Below are positions 1-7,964 of a stretch of 13,341 nucleotides of DNA, in pieces. The notes under the pieces were generated by a model. The model made no database searches. It saw nothing but the letters and a program-made list of their open reading frames with translations, and was not told where the DNA came from. The position numbers were made by a program, and so were the translations under genes. The first letter of the stretch is position 1, and every line of letters starts with the position of its first letter. This DNA is from Coemansia sp. RSA 922 (lineage: Eukaryota > Kickxellomycota > Kickxellomycetes > Kickxellales > Kickxellaceae), in assembly GCA_027577415.1 (NCBI GenBank), contig JANBQS010000696.1, positions 1 through 13,341 on the forward strand. Direction: 5' to 3'.

Positions 1-8
1 CAAAAAAA

Positions 9-2625
9 TTATATATCCTGCTCCCCAATACAGCTCAGGCGAGCGATTCGTGCTATTGAACGCCTACAATACATATATAGGTGTGTCACTATTAGCGATG
101 CATATCTGAAAAGAGCATTTCTTGGGTGGGTGGGGGAAACTTGCCTTCCATGAGCGCAAAATTCAGGGAACTGGCAGCGAGCCAGACGCGCGACAATCGA
201 CTGGCACTCAACCATGCTGAGAGGGTCGCCAAACTTGACTGCACCTACAGCACGCAAAGGGGATGGGGAGGAGAGATTGGAGATAAACATGCCATGCTTG
301 ATACCTCTTCATCTTAAAAAGGAGATAATAGTGCGGATCAGTTGGAGTGACCTACCATGACACGAAATTGATTTTACCGTTTCCAAAATCATCCCTGGCA
401 GATCCACTAGCGTCGGCCAGCCACCACTAGAATCACTCTCTGTGTGCCCATATGGAGACTCGGCGTGTGTGTGGCGAGAGTCTGTATACCAGCCAGCAAT
501 CGCAAGTAAAAGCTCTTTGGCAAATTGATCGGTGCGTTCGCTACCTTCACGCAAGCGTGTGAGCAAGGCTGTTGGCGCACAGACAATAAAAATACTGGTG
601 CTCTCGCCGATCCCAAGAGGAGAAGCTGCAGGGGTGACTTGAATTCCCAAGCGCTTGAAGTGCTCTGGCATGCCCAGAATGACATCTGCGTCGTGGTCAG
701 TCAGTAGAACAGGCACGGGCGGTATAAGCATGCTTACCCCATCAACTACCGACGGCGAACAGTTTGGTAGTAAGCGTGTGCATTGGTGCAATGTGTAGTC
801 CAGGCCATCGTAGTGCTCTTCCAGGCGTATTCGCTCGTCGGCGGCATGCTGGTCTATAGCAACCAGCCACCCGTCAGCCTGGCAGATAATATATTTCTGA
901 TCCGCTTGTCCAACAACACGCAGAGAAGAAACGTTTAGTCCCTCATGTATGCCTTTGCTGCTGCTACCTTGGAACGGCCCGAGCGGAGCAGGTCTGATGC
1001 CAGCATATGGAATCGGACTAGCGCTATGCTCATCTTCTGAGCAGTGGCTGCCAAACTCGCTCTGCTCGACACGCAACGCTGGTTGAGGCTGCCGTGAACT
1101 TTGTCGGATCGGGAATCTTCTATTTGCGCCTGAAAAGGGCAAGGAGCGGGTGGATGTTGTCAAGTCATGAGCAATTCTCTTGTGTGTAGATGTCTCTAAT
1201 GACATCGCATTGCCGTAGTCGTGAGGGCCTTGTAGGAGATCGAACTGCCGTTTGGGTTGTGGCGAGCATGCAGATGCTGCCAAGGCGCCCTGCATTTGCG
1301 AGTCTGACATCATGTGCAGCTTGCGTAGAAACTTGATACAGGCGAGCGTAACCAGTCGCTTGAGCTGATCAGGAACCTACACGTAGAAATAATTCATATT
1401 GGACGCTTTGTAATAAGTGGTGTCGCAGCCAGGAATGACAAATTGCCTATAACTTACCACAAAGCAGCCCCTTGGTGCAGATGTGTGCGTCTGCTCGGCT
1501 GTTCCACTAGAGCGTATCATCAAGACAAATATAGGGTGCCTTGTGCGGAGTCGGGTCATAGATTCCGTCTCTATGTCAGCGTTGGATCTAGTTGCATAAT
1601 TGCTGGCTGCGAATGCCGCCCGAGCGACTATAAGCAACTCTGGCGGATCAATCAAGCGGCCATCGATGAATATGTGCTGGATCCGATACAGCATGGGTGC
1701 CTTTGAGAATAATCCCATCAAGGAATAGCTGTCATAGTCAAGCGATAGAGACTCCGTGCTAAGCGCGACAGTTGGTCCAAATATCTGTGACATGCGCTGG
1801 TTTAGCGATGGTGCCGATGCATAGGCAAAAACGACAGCGTCTCCGGGCTTGGTAACAAGCTGTAGTGCGATATTCGGGTGGCCTAGCGAGCGGACCTGTA
1901 GTTGCGCTTTGATGTCGCCCAACCAGCGCTTGATAGAGCCATCAATTACTTTTCGACGTACTGGATAGGCTTCAAATATGTCCCTGACCTTGACGATGGT
2001 GTTGTAGTCAGCTAAAGTCACAGGATCGCAGTCTTCGCAGTACAGTTGTCGCTCATTCTTGATTGCGCATCGGCGAGCAGAGCCAGATTTAGCGTGGCGG
2101 CTGATAATCTCAACCAAGCCAATATTGGACATATTTGCCAAAGCTACGCGGGTTTAAATACAAATCAGAAAGCGGCATTACTAACAATCAAGGCAGTCGA
2201 GATAGAGATAGTTGTATTGCTAGCAGCAAGTCGTGTACCTTCGCCATGCAGTCCAAGGGCTGAAAGTGCAGCTGGTGGGCGGCGCTGTGTGTTGTATTTT
2301 GACGTGAAATGCCTGCGGCCAAGCAATTCAAAGCTTGCGGGAGCAATTCCGCAGCCATCGTCCTTTGCGACAATAGTGTATTGAGCAAGGGACAGCTCAA
2401 TGCGGATCTTTGTTGAGCCAGCATCGATACCTAGCGCAATAACAGAGACAAGGTGGTTAGAGCCAGTATGTACATAGTGTATGAGTTTCAGGCTTCGGAT
2501 ACGAAGGGTGCGTCTATTCTCTTACAGTTATCCAACAGTGCAGTGGCCAGTTCGCAAATGTCTGGAATGGCGGCGGCAGAGCGGATCTGACTCGCGGTAT
2601 CTCCAGAGAGCCGCTGCAGAGCCAT
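9..2625 (-). CDS. MLH3: DNA mismatch repair / meiotic crossover endonuclease subunit MLH3
   Basis: MutL-family protein; in known systems MLH3 pairs with MLH1 and nicks DNA in meiotic crossing-over and mismatch repair in the nucleus. I read six exons: 2625-2526, 2430-2239, 2143-1458, 1376-356, 244-145 and 105-9, which join in frame to 731 residues. Introns are 95, 95, 81, 111 and 39 nt; the first four are GT-AG, the last GC-AG. N-terminal GHKL ATPase motifs: LLDNCIDAG (residues 30-38), DDGCGI, GLHGEALANM (93-102), then PVRRK (158-162) of the transducer domain. The linker is short. The C-terminal endonuclease domain shows DQHAADERIRLE (501-512), SCHGAVKFGD (664-673) and CAHGR (696-700). Length is like yeast MLH3 (about 715) and half the human one. 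Odd points: Ala29 where the ATPase glutamate should be, NTIV instead of GTTV at 145-148, Tyr701 instead of Pro after CAHGR. The start at 2625 gives the family's usual N-terminus; an in-frame ATG at 2715 would add 30 residues. Confidence 0.93.
106..144 (-). other. 39-base GC-AG mini-intron or in-frame insertion in MLH3
   Basis: On the minus strand this element starts GCAAGT after an exon ending in AG, the usual context of a GC donor, and ends CTCTTTTCAG. Removing it joins CAHGR directly to YASLIV, which is where the family continues. It is 39 bases, has no stop and is in frame, so retention would add 13 residues after Arg700 (starting QVSPTHP). It lacks an obvious CTRAY branch site and is shorter than the other four MLH3 introns. 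Splicing is the better reading because it restores the spacing of the conserved end, but the sequence does not decide it. Confidence 0.6.
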
Positions 2626-2894
2626 AGGAAAAGTAAAATGATAATGATATAAAGCAAATAGACTTTTGCACGACTGAGATAGAAGAGATGCAACATCAGC
2701 AGCGCACTTCGTCATCTCAATAGCAAGGAGCGAGTCGAGTCGCCGAGCTTATCATAAAAGTCCAGCGAGTCGTTGGATCAAATAATGGATTCAAATTTGA
2801 TCCTTGTTTCTTCACTTGAATAATTTTCTTTTCATTTTCATTCTTGAATCGGCGGTTCGGATTCCGGGACGCAGGCAAAAACAAAGGACAGAAA
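2626..2894. promoter_or_regulatory. Divergent promoter between MLH3 and RSM25
   Basis: The 269 bases between the two start codons must serve both genes. A TATA-like run (gatataaag) lies near 2647-2655 on the plus strand. The motif CGAGTCG occurs three times (2731-2742 overlapping, and 2766-2772). A perfect 9-bp dyad is at 2775-2803. The last 90 bases before the RSM25 start are T/C-rich, as in other leaders here. If MLH3 starts at 2715 instead of 2625 the promoter shrinks to 179 bases. Confidence 0.6.
2775..2803. repeat. Perfect 9-bp inverted repeat in the divergent promoter
   Basis: GGATCAAAT at 2775-2783 is mirrored by ATTTGATCC at 2795-2803 with an 11-base spacer. The spacer itself holds GGATTCAA, a near-copy of the left arm. 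It could be a dimeric transcription-factor site; no known motif is assigned. Confidence 0.7.
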
Positions 2895-3968
2895 ATGTAC
2901 AAGAAGCCATCGGGAGCACGGGCTGTAAAGCAGGCGTATGAGCGACTTCTGGGGGCGAACTTGCGTGAGGGCGAGCCAGCGTGGCTTCGGGCAATGCGTA
3001 GTGTTCCTCCAAGAAACAGCTTGGTGCGCGAGACGACACAGTTCTCCACGCAGGGGCGGCTCGAATTTGAGCAAAAGACAGCAGGCGAGGGAAGCAGGGC
3101 TGTGGAGGGAGAGAAGATCGAGCGGGCGGTGGCTGAAGGGTGTGTGACAAGCCGTCACAAAAAGTCACAGCTACGGACGCGGAGCACAAAGCCGCCACGC
3201 ATTGAGTTTCCAGAGGACCAGCTGCGCAGGACGTTCTATCGTAACCACCCATTTGAAAAAGAGCGGCCACGAATTGTCATGGAGCCGACGGGGCAGACGC
3301 AGCAGGATTGGAGCCAGCTCACGCATGGGCACGGGCAAGTAACAGGAGAAAAGTAAGCTATGCACAAAACTCTTTGTGGACAATAGGAATGCTGAGGGCA
3401 TTGTTTGCGGCACTATGCACCAGCAGACGGGGTGTCCTGGCAGAGTCAAGGAGAGGGGAGAGTTGCCACAGCTGCTGCTGCTGCTACTGCTGCTGGGTAT
3501 TGTTGGATGGGTGGATGGCTGGTGACAACAATACGCGGCGCAGGGGAGGGGAGAAAGGAGGGAGGCAGGGCGTGGCTGATAGAGAATGTGGCAGTATTTT
3601 GTGTTTCAGAGGCTGATTCGGTGTTGACGCTATGTTGTAAATTGTGGCCATGTAGTGTGATCCGGCACCAGTACTACCTGATGCAAAACAAGGGATTGAG
3701 CGAGCGCGAGGCATACGCGCAGGCGACCAGCGAGTTTTATAAGATCCGGGCGCGCGAGGAGATGGAGGCCAAGAGCGCGCGGCAAGAGGCGCTGGCGTAC
3801 GGGGCGCGTGGATTGGCAAAGCCGTTCAGCGCGAGCCAGCTGGCGGCAGAGGACAGGGCGCTGCGGCGGAGTACCAAGGCGTTTGCACAGCGCGCAGAGG
3901 AGCAAAACATGCGTTCGGCAATGTCAGAGAAGATGTTTGCGGCAGGAGCTCTCCCGCCATCATCCTAG
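2895..3968 (+). CDS. RSM25: Mitochondrial small ribosomal subunit protein mS23 (Rsm25)
   Basis: Component of the mitochondrial small ribosomal subunit. Two exons, 2895-3352 and 3656-3968, join across a phase-2 GT-AG intron to 256 residues. Family landmarks in order: an N-terminal stretch with EPAWLRAMRSVPP (27-39), TKPPRIEFPEDQLRRTFYRNHP (split by function as PPRI then RRTFYRNHPFE, 99-121), ERPRIV and QQDWSQL, then across the splice VTGE-N-VIRHQYYLMQNKGLSEREAY, then a charged C-terminal helix with ARQEAL and a tail rich in Ala and Arg. The splice is set by the GTAAGC donor at 3353, a CTGAT branch-like site at 3613-3617 and the acceptor at 3655; it restores the yeast Rsm25 layout (GESVIQ-type junction). 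The ATG at 2895 matches the usual N-terminus; an in-frame ATG at 2844 would add 17 residues. Divergent from MLH3. Confidence 0.93.
3353..3655 (+). other. 303-base intron of RSM25
   Basis: Donor GTAAGC, branch-like CTGAT at 3613-3617, acceptor TAG ending at 3655. It is three to eight times longer than the MLH3 introns. It holds an imperfect CTG run (about 3473-3495) and a purine-rich segment with G-runs GGGG, GGGG, GGG, GGG at 3543-3570 that is close to a G-quadruplex motif. No sign of a nested gene was seen. Confidence 0.8.
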
Positions 3969-4585
3969 TTTTAAGCAGGCGTATTGTCTGCTGGCACGAT
4001 AGGTCTTTGTCTTTTCTTTTTGGATTTGAGCAATATACAGCAGGTGGCCAAATATGTCTTTGTCCGTAGCAGCGATTGGCGGGCATAAGAGCGCAGTAGG
4101 AGCGGCCATTGTGTGAGTTCCTGGAGAGCAGCAGCAGCAGCCCTTGCTGAAAGAGCAGGCATTGGTCATGCTGCAGGCGATGATGGACACTGGGCAGCTC
4201 TAACTCAGCGGAAATGACTAGCCGGACAGCGGCAAAGGGCGATCGCGTTGGGCGCAAATCTCCCGGCAAAGAAAGCGCTGGTGCCATGGCATGCAGATGA
4301 CAGACACCCAGCGCGCTATTGGCACTATTCAGCTCTTTGTCAGAGCGCGCTTGGGGGATGGACACGTATAAAGAGAATGCAGCATCTCGCAGCACACGCC
4401 ACACCCGCCACACGCTGGTTTGCTCTACTGCGAAAGCGCCGCAGCTAGGTCGCCTCCCCTTCCCTTCTTTTCTATTTCGCTTGTGCTTGAGTACCATTCT
4501 GCGACCTCTTCTCAGCATCCTCATATTTCTCTTTTGCACTTTGCCAATACTGGCTAATAGCCACATACTCTATCAGCATCAGGTC
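3969..4585. other. 617-base spacer between RSM25 and the RGS gene, no convincing gene
   Basis: Reading frames here are short and match nothing I recognise. The spacer must hold the RSM25 3' end and the promoter and leader of the RGS gene. It contains a CAG run (4128-4140), an 8-bp palindrome GCGATCGC (4239-4246), a 10-bp palindrome TGCCATGGCA (4282-4291), the CCAAT/TATA pair described separately, and a pyrimidine-rich leader from about 4450 to 4540. Confidence 0.7.
4318..4373 (+). promoter_or_regulatory. CCAAT box (inverted) and TATA box of the RGS gene
   Basis: ATTGG (inverted CCAAT) is at 4318-4322 and TATAAAG at 4367-4373, 45 bases downstream. A start of transcription some 30-80 bases after the TATA would give a leader of roughly 120-190 bases ending at the ATG at 4586. 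This position argues against the in-frame ATG at 4319, which would lie upstream of the TATA. Confidence 0.55.
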
Positions 4586-6034
4586 ATGCCAATGGCCCAC
4601 CACCACCACCACTGCCACGACGGCCCCCCACAAATGTCGCTTGAGACACCGCGCAGGTCTCCGCCTCCTCGCTACGTTTGCCAACAGCAGCAGCAGGCGA
4701 CGGCGACGGCACCACTGCGGCGGTCGCTGTCGGGCGGGCGTATTGGGATGTCAGGCACAGGGTGTGCTCACCACACTAGGGCCAGGTCTCACCACCGCAC
4801 GGCCTCGGAGTCGCTGGCAGGGCTGAAGCCGGTCAGTGCTGAGTCGTCGCTGCTGAGCAGGCGCGGCAGCCGGCCTGGGGCCAGCGGCTCACGTGCGAGG
4901 GTCGGAGCAGCAGTTCTTCTTCCCACATGCCTCGCAGCGCTGCCAAGTGGCTCAGGCGCCCTGCCTTGCAACTCGCTGCCGTCGCCGCCGACCACGGCGT
5001 CGGGAGACGAGGGCACAGCCGGCAGCGGCAGCCTCGACGTCCCTGAGGGCTCAGCGTTTCGACCGCGCAAGCGCAGCCTGTCTGTAGGCGGCGAAAGCGC
5101 ATGCCGGGACTTTTTTGCGCGGCAGATTGAGCAGTACGGGCTGGCAGCGCTGCTGACGTCGCCGGTGGGTACGTGCTACCTGCTGGCGTCGGCAGTGCTG
5201 AGCTACAGCCCTGAGATTCTGCTGTTCTATCTGGAAGTCGAGCACTTTCGCGCTGCGGCATTTGGAGGCGAGGACCGGCGCACGCGCTACGCCAAGGGCC
5301 TGTACAAGGCCTTTGTGTCCAGCCGGGCGCCGCTTGAGATCAACATCAGCCACGCCCAGCGCGCACGCGTTGCCCTCTCCTTCCGCTCTGCCGAGCCCGT
5401 GCCTGCTGCGCTGTTCCAAGAGACCCAGGCCCACGCCTACGCCCTGCTGGAGCAGGAGTATGCGCTGTTCCGCCAGCGCCCGCTGTTTGGGCGTATGATG
5501 GCTACGCTCAGCACTGCTCCCCAGCGTGCTCAGCACCAGCGCGCCGTGGCGGCCGTCTACGACGCGCTGTCATCCACGTACGGCCTGGTGTCGCTGCCCG
5601 CCAGCAAGCCGCGCCTGGTCGAGTCTGAGCTGCCATCGTTTACAAAGTTTGCCGACATGGACCTCACGTCTTCTGAAATGATGGTCGCCCTGCCCGCCTG
5701 GCTGTGCCGCACCACCGTCCGCCTGCTCGGAACCCCCATGCCCTGCTCATACGACGACGCCATCCATCTGCTGCGCGCCTCCGCCGACCCTTCGGCTCCT
5801 CCGCGCCTGCGCTCGTCGCCGCCAAGGCAGTCTTCGTCGCGTGCCACGCAGAGCCCGCCGCCTGAGCCCCCCGCCCCAAAGCTCGCCAGCAAGCAAAAGT
5901 CCTTCCAGCGCCTGCGCTTCAAGTTCCAGCATGACTACGCCGCCTCGCCGCCCGACTCTCCCGACGTCCCACTACCCCCTCCTGTCAAGTCGCGGTGGGA
6001 TTCACTGTGGAATCCCCGCCGCCGCAAGGCCTAA
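4586..6034 (+). CDS. RGS-domain protein (GTPase accelerator for G-protein alpha subunits)
   Basis: 482 residues, one exon. The RGS domain lies at about residues 187-302: LLTSPVGTCYLL, then SPEILLFYLEVEHFRA (208-223), a helix with LYKAFVSSRAPLEINI (239-254, including the Asn that in RGS proteins contacts the G-alpha switch region) and LFQETQAHAYALLEQEYALF (276-295). RGS proteins shut off heterotrimeric G-protein signalling at the plasma membrane by speeding GTP hydrolysis. The N-terminal 170 residues are low-complexity: a His5 run at 5-9, Gln5 at 33-37, and two matching RSLS motifs at 46-49 and 163-166, each a basophilic-kinase type RxxS. The C-terminus is Pro/Ser-rich and ends in a basic RRRKA. 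No DEP, PX or membrane segment was seen. The open frame runs up to 4319, but the TATA box at 4367 makes 4586 the likely start; Met3 (4592) is also possible. Composition is clearly more GC-rich than MLH3. Confidence 0.85.
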   Translation: MPMAHHHHHCHDGPPQMSLETPRRSPPPRYVCQQQQQATATAPLRRSLSGGRIGMSGTGCAHHTRARSHHRTASESLAGLKPVSAESSLLSRRGSRPGASGSRARVGAAVLLPTCLAALPSGSGALPCNSLPSPPTTASGDEGTAGSGSLDVPEGSAFRPRKRSLSVGGESACRDFFARQIEQYGLAALLTSPVGTCYLLASAVLSYSPEILLFYLEVEHFRAAAFGGEDRRTRYAKGLYKAFVSSRAPLEINISHAQRARVALSFRSAEPVPAALFQETQAHAYALLEQEYALFRQRPLFGRMMATLSTAPQRAQHQRAVAAVYDALSSTYGLVSLPASKPRLVESELPSFTKFADMDLTSSEMMVALPAWLCRTTVRLLGTPMPCSYDDAIHLLRASADPSAPPRLRSSPPRQSSSRATQSPPPEPPAPKLASKQKSFQRLRFKFQHDYAASPPDSPDVPLPPPVKSRWDSLWNPRRRKA

Positions 6035-6170
6035 TCCACTAATCTTTTTATACTCATGCACACCTTCCTACGAATATATATCACTTCTTTGTTCTCTTTT
6101 TCTTTCTTTCTTTTTTCTTCATCTGTTTTCCCCTTTCATTTGCTGATTTACACCCAGACGTCTCGCAGCA
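6035..6170 (+). promoter_or_regulatory. Spacer with pyrimidine-tract leader of the U1-70K gene
   Basis: Only 136 bases separate the RGS stop from the U1-70K start. They contain an AT-rich TATA-like run (gaatatatatc, about 6072-6082) and an unbroken 29-base pyrimidine tract at 6092-6120. The RGS polyadenylation signals and the U1-70K promoter must overlap here or extend into the neighbouring coding sequences. Confidence 0.5.
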
Positions 6171-7139
6171 ATGACTTCCAGGCTGCCGCCCGATTTGTTC
6201 CAGCTGTTTACGCCTCGTCCGCCGCTGACTCCCGTCCCACCCACTGACCGTGCCCCTGACGACAAGCCCAAGCCGGCCTTGTCTGGCATTGCCCAGTATG
6301 TCGCTGAGCTACGCCAAGCACCGCCGGCCACGCCTGTCGAGACTCCGAAGCAGCGGCGGGACCGCATCAAGCGCGAGCATGCCATACAGGCCCGAGATAG
6401 CATTATTCGCGGCCTGTCCACATGGGACCCGAGCCTCAATTTGCACGCCACCGAGGACCCTTACAAGACTATCATTGTTGCGCGCCTGAACTACGACACC
6501 ACAGAAAAGGACTTGCGTGCCGAGTTCCAACCTATTGGCAACATTGTCTCTATTAAAATGGTCAACGATATGGAAGGCAACTTTCGCGGCTACGCATTCA
6601 TCGAGTTTGAGCGCGAGGCTGACATGCGCGAGGCCTTCCGCAGAGCTGACGCTACACGCATCCTTGGTCGCCGCGTTGTCGTCGATGTCGAGCGGGGCCG
6701 CACTGTCAAGGGCTGGCTACCACGCCGCTTTGCCGGTGGCCTGGGCGGAACTCGCCTGGGTGGGAAGGACCTGAACCAAAAGGAGCCCGGGAGATTTGAC
6801 CCTGCTATGCTACCCGAGCCTGAGCGCCGCTACGTCGACAATAGGTCCCACGACCGCCCTGATAGACCACCGCGTCCCCGCGATTCTAGCGGGAACCGCG
6901 CATACCAGTCCCACCGTGAAAACAGCCGTAACAACTACGATTCTCGGAACCGCGATCGAGACAGGGATCGGGACCGTGGTCGTGACAATGATCGTGATCG
7001 GGACAGAGATCGCGATAGAGATCGCAGCGACAGACGCGACCGTCACAGAAGTCGCTCGCCATCTGTTCGGTCGTCAAGGCGCGACCGCTCATACGATCGC
7101 AATGCTGGCGGAACCTCGCACTATAGCCGCCGCTATTGA
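6171..7139 (+). CDS. SNRNP70: U1 small nuclear ribonucleoprotein 70 kDa protein
   Basis: Core protein of the U1 snRNP; it binds stem-loop I of U1 snRNA and helps define 5' splice sites in the nucleus. 322 residues, no intron. The N-terminal U1-70K segment starts MTSRLPPDLFQLF and has the basic KQRRDRIKRE helix (60-69). The RRM covers about 99-176, with RNP2-like TIIVARLNY (100-108) and RNP1 RGYAFIEF (139-146). It is followed by the family signature GWLPRRFAGGLGGTR (181-195), then an Arg-Asp/Arg-Ser tail (about 225-322). The length is intermediate between yeast Snp1 (300) and human (437). The ATG at 6171 is the first and gives the standard N-terminus. Neighbours are co-directional; MFAP1, another splicing factor, lies two genes downstream. 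Confidence 0.97.
   Translation: MTSRLPPDLFQLFTPRPPLTPVPPTDRAPDDKPKPALSGIAQYVAELRQAPPATPVETPKQRRDRIKREHAIQARDSIIRGLSTWDPSLNLHATEDPYKTIIVARLNYDTTEKDLRAEFQPIGNIVSIKMVNDMEGNFRGYAFIEFEREADMREAFRRADATRILGRRVVVDVERGRTVKGWLPRRFAGGLGGTRLGGKDLNQKEPGRFDPAMLPEPERRYVDNRSHDRPDRPPRPRDSSGNRAYQSHRENSRNNYDSRNRDRDRDRDRGRDNDRDRDRDRDRDRSDRRDRHRSRSPSVRSSRRDRSYDRNAGGTSHYSRRY
6945..7049 (+). repeat. Degenerate hexamer repeat encoding the Arg-Asp tail of U1-70K
   Basis: About 105 bases are built from imperfect copies of CGN-GAY (Arg-Asp) units, giving RD dipeptides over residues 261-285 with a few Asn, Gly and Ser interruptions. Codons vary (CGA, CGT, CGC, CGG, AGA, AGG), so the protein repeat is conserved more than the DNA repeat. 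Confidence 0.8.
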
Positions 7140-7463
7140 TTAGGTTTCAAGTATATCATGTCTTTCTACATTGCTTCTGCTCTTGCTTGCCACTATGTTG
7201 CTGCTGCTGCTGCCTCTACAACAGCAGTAGTACTAGGGTCCTTGAGGTCTGTTTGTATGCCTCCTCTTTATTCTATTTTAATTTCAAGCTTCGGACACAC
7301 ACACACAAACGAGCTGGTGAGTTTTCTTTGGTAAGAGCTCTTGCGACCTACGCCGCCGTTGTTATTGGCTTGGACGTCGTTATAATTGTCAGGTAAGGTA
7401 CCTGCAGTAGCTCTCCTTTTCTTTTTCTTTTTCTTTCATAATTCCAATTTCTCCACTTGCAAA
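7140..7463. other. Spacer between U1-70K and VFA1 with three donor-like sites and a pyrimidine tract
   Basis: This 324-base spacer holds no gene I can support. It contains a CTG run (about 7199-7212) followed by CAGCAG that could pair with it, an AC run (about 7304-7317), three 5'-splice-site-like sequences (gtgagt 7317-7322, gtaaga 7331-7336, gtaagg 7393-7398), an inverted CCAAT at 7364-7368, and a 27-base unbroken pyrimidine tract at 7411-7437 just before the VFA1 start. A 5'-UTR intron in VFA1 is possible but not shown. Confidence 0.6.
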
Positions 7464-7964
7464 ATGTCGTTGCCTACCCGTCCTGCACTCCCGATAAACT
7501 GCTATACTCAGCGCACTGCTGCCAAAGACGGTGCTTGCTTTATATGCAGCCGCCTAACGCCCAACTTGTTCATGACCGTGCGCGGCACTCCGAGCGACTG
7601 GTTCTATGTTTGTGCCGAGCACACGTCTGTAACTACCTTTTGCACGTCAACAGCTAGCAGAGATTCTGATATAGCTCAAGCTAAACAGACTAGTCCTAAA
7701 GACTCGGATCTGGCTAATGATGCTACAGCCGATGCAGCCAAGTCAAGTGCCTCAAAAGCCGGGCCTGAGCCAGCAGAAACAAATGCGAAGGACGCCAAAG
7801 AAGTTCAGGTACCACCCATGCAGCCAAAAGCCAGCACTCAATTTGTCTTGCACAAGGACTACTTCTACCTTCGCCAGAGACCCTTCATAAAGCGATGGGA
7901 GCAAGAGCAGGACAAGTCTTTCAAGCAGAACTTCCCAAGTACACCTCGAGGCCATCCAAAGTAG
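7464..7964 (+). CDS. VFA1: VPS4-associated protein 1
   Basis: Homologue of yeast Vfa1, which binds the AAA ATPase Vps4 and takes part in ESCRT-linked endosomal sorting. 166 residues, one exon. The N-terminal zinc-type module has CYTQRTAAKDGACFIC with Cys25 and Cys28, then DWFYVCAEH with Cys50 and His53 as the likely second pair. The middle (about 65-135) is Ala/Lys/Asp/Ser-rich and poorly conserved. The C-terminal part, FVLHKDYFYLRQR followed by KRWEQEQ and ending FPSTPRG, matches the family's end, where the yeast protein has a helix and an FPSVP-type tail. The start at 7464 was chosen because it gives the conserved N-terminus; the in-frame GTG/ATG-like extension back to 7386 reads through a pyrimidine tract and is unlikely. 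Confidence 0.93.
   Translation: MSLPTRPALPINCYTQRTAAKDGACFICSRLTPNLFMTVRGTPSDWFYVCAEHTSVTTFCTSTASRDSDIAQAKQTSPKDSDLANDATADAAKSSASKAGPEPAETNAKDAKEVQVPPMQPKASTQFVLHKDYFYLRQRPFIKRWEQEQDKSFKQNFPSTPRGHPK

Noticed and set aside
3826..4566. Long minus-strand open frame (246 codons) across the RSM25 3' end and the following spacer
   Set aside because: It runs antisense to the conserved end of mS23, contains low-complexity runs from the CAG repeat, and shows no recognisable domain.
4319..4585. N-terminal extension of the RGS protein with a hydrophobic stretch that could be read as a signal anchor
   Set aside because: The ATG at 4319 is upstream of the TATA box at 4367 and the 'hydrophobic' codons are the pyrimidine-rich leader; the start at 4586 is favoured.
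5051..5536. Minus-strand open frame of 161 codons opposite the RGS domain
   Set aside because: High GC content opens many antisense frames here; the plus strand encodes a clear RGS domain.
6810..7046. Minus-strand frame rich in Val, Ile and Thr opposite the U1-70K tail
   Set aside because: It is the antisense image of the Arg-Asp repeat and has no independent support.
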